58,327 nt of DNA from Christensenella sp. UBA4675 (lineage in GTDB: Bacteria; Bacillota; Clostridia; Christensenellales; Borkfalkiaceae). The notes under the pieces were generated by a model. That model saw only the letters and a list, made by a program, of their open reading frames with translations, had not been told where the DNA came from and did no database searches. Where the stretch lies: NCBI GenBank assembly GCA_002405165.1, contig DHLF01000011.1, forward strand, positions 1 through 58,327, read 5' to 3'. The position numbers and the translations under genes are program-made. Of the stretch, positions 57,607-58,327 are shown one piece after another; position 1 is the first letter of the stretch, and every line of letters starts with the position of its first letter.

Positions 57607-58080
57607 ATGTCAAAAAAGAAAAAAATCATTATTTTATCGTGTATGATAGCATTGCTTGCAGTAACCGCAGTATTTAATTTTATTTTAACCGATAACGGTG
57701 TAAAAGAAACTTCTACCACAACGGCGAATTATTTCACGCAGTATAAAACCGAACGAGCAACCACCAGAAACGAAGAAATTTTACAGTTAAATCAGATTAT
57801 CGCAAGCGAAAACGCTACGCAAGAAGCTAAAACCGACGCTTTAAATATGAAATTAAAACTAACTAACGCAATGGAAAACGAACTTATGCTCGAATATCTT
57901 TTAAAAACACAAGGTTTTGAAAACGTTGCCGTAACGTGCGGAACGACAAACGATAATGTAAACGTTATCGTTCAAAATACAGAGCTATCTCAAGACGACG
58001 CCATTAAAATTTATTCTATAATTTTAGAACAGTTAAAAGTTAGTCCCGAAAACGTAAATATAATCCCAATGTCAAAATAA
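57607..58080 (+). CDS. spoIIIAH: Stage III sporulation protein AH
   Basis: A 157-residue bitopic protein: one membrane helix (about 8-28), a Thr-rich linker (about 33-45) and a YscJ/FliF-like ring domain (about 60-157). In Bacillus AH binds SpoIIQ from the forespore side and closes the channel. AAAGAGG precedes the ATG. Shorter than the Bacillus protein (218), mostly through the linker. Confidence 0.93.
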   Translation: MSKKKKIIILSCMIALLAVTAVFNFILTDNGVKETSTTTANYFTQYKTERATTRNEEILQLNQIIASENATQEAKTDALNMKLKLTNAMENELMLEYLLKTQGFENVAVTCGTTNDNVNVIVQNTELSQDDAIKIYSIILEQLKVSPENVNIIPMSK

Positions 58081-58084
58081 AATT

Positions 58085-58115
58085 AGTCTAGCGAAAAATT
58101 TTCGCTAGACTTTTT
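58085..58115 (+). terminator. Terminator of the spoIIIA operon
   Basis: AGTCTAGCGAAAA (58085-58097) pairs with its complement (58099-58111), then the T-run continues to 58115. It begins 5 nt past spoIIIAH. Confidence 0.9.
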
Positions 58116-58125
58116 GTATGAGAAA

Positions 58126-58147
58126 AACCCCAGATAGTCTGGGGGTT
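58126..58147. repeat. Hairpin next to the cysK fragment
   Basis: AACCCCAGA pairs with TCTGGGGGTT around a 3-nt TAG loop with one bulged G. It stands between the spoIIIA terminator and the start of homology to cysteine synthase. Compact hairpins of this sort mark the ends of IS200/IS605-type elements, but no transposase is visible. Confidence 0.4.
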
Positions 58148-58163
58148 CAGTTTAAAAAAATTT

Positions 58164-58327
58164 TTGAAGGGTGCCATTGCAAAAGCGGAAGAGCTTGCAA
58201 AGGAAAAAAACGGCGTAATATTAGGGCAATTTGTAAATCCTGCGAATCCCGAAATTCACTATAAAACCACAGGTCCCGAAATTTATGACGATACGGACGG
58301 TAATGTAGATTATTTCGTTGCGGGCGT
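58164..58327 (+). pseudogene. 5'-truncated cysteine synthase fragment (cysK-like), running off the window
   Basis: The frame reads LKGAIAKAEELAKEKNG, then FVNPANPEIHYKTTGPEIY and DTDGNVDYFVAGV, which is unmistakably the middle of cysteine synthase A (about residues 120-175 of roughly 300). The N-terminal third, with the pyridoxal phosphate lysine, is missing: the frame is closed by a stop at 58119-58121 and has no start codon other than a TTG at the very point where homology begins. It is either a remnant or half of an interrupted gene. The downstream end lies beyond the window. Confidence 0.75.

Overview
The window is an AT-rich stretch of a spore-forming, Gram-positive-type bacterium, most likely an uncultured member of the Clostridia (Bacillota). 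The signs are a complete spoIIIA operon (AA to AH), dipicolinate synthase genes (dpaA, dpaB), a collagen-like spore-surface-type protein, a division/cell-wall cluster starting at mraZ, a MurE with the DNPR motif of meso-diaminopimelate ligases, and groESL behind a CIRCE operator. UGA serves as a stop in several genes, so the code is the standard bacterial one. The species cannot be named from the sequence alone. Both edges are cut: the left starts in unassigned sequence and the right ends inside a cysteine synthase fragment.

Layout. 0.1-2.0 kb (minus): rpsT, an M29 aminopeptidase and a small WapI-like protein. 2.1-16.3 kb (plus): murI leads straight into mraZ, rsmH, an ftsL-like gene, a class B penicillin-binding protein that seems to start at an ATA codon, murE, mraY, murD, ftsW and murA; ftsQ, ftsA and ftsZ follow from their own promoter, which carries a perfect palindrome. 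murF, murG, murC and murB are not here. 16.6-18.6 kb (minus): groES-groEL under CIRCE. 18.7-24.6 kb (plus): dCMP deaminase, cyclophilin, transglutaminase-like lipoprotein, NahK-like kinase and dxs. 24.6-28.7 kb: TetR regulator divergent from a lipid kinase, TerB-like protein, then GDPD coupled to glycerol-1-phosphate dehydrogenase. 28.8-35.7 kb: tRNA-Leu, a DUF4190-like membrane protein, two tandem membrane-anchored winged-helix-like paralogues, uvrB, uvrA and a small membrane protein. 35.7-40.8 kb: aspS-gatC-gatA-gatB. 40.9-44.8 kb: unknown membrane protein, tandem-duplicated EamA transporter, GT-C-like membrane enzyme. 45.1-45.6 kb: an unassigned promoter-to-terminator unit (candidate small RNA) and tRNA-Ala and tRNA-Arg. 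45.6-48.7 kb: sporulation-type ATPase, dpaA-dpaB, collagen-like protein. 48.7-53.5 kb: typA, ABC exporter, tRNA-Pro, SIMPL protein. 53.6-58.1 kb: spoIIIA operon, then the cysK fragment.

Most genes are housekeeping and form coherent pathways: cell wall precursor synthesis and septation (murI to ftsZ), protein folding, nucleotide excision repair, indirect aminoacylation of tRNA-Gln/Asn, and spore formation (dpaAB, spoIIIA, collagen-like protein). The least expected signals are the ATA start, the palindrome at the ftsQAZ promoter, the small-RNA unit at 45.1 kb, a tRNA promoter whose -10 box lies inside the terminator of the preceding gene, a transporter made of two near-identical halves with a 30-nt exact repeat, and a strong tendency for C-ending codons to be used when the next codon begins with G.
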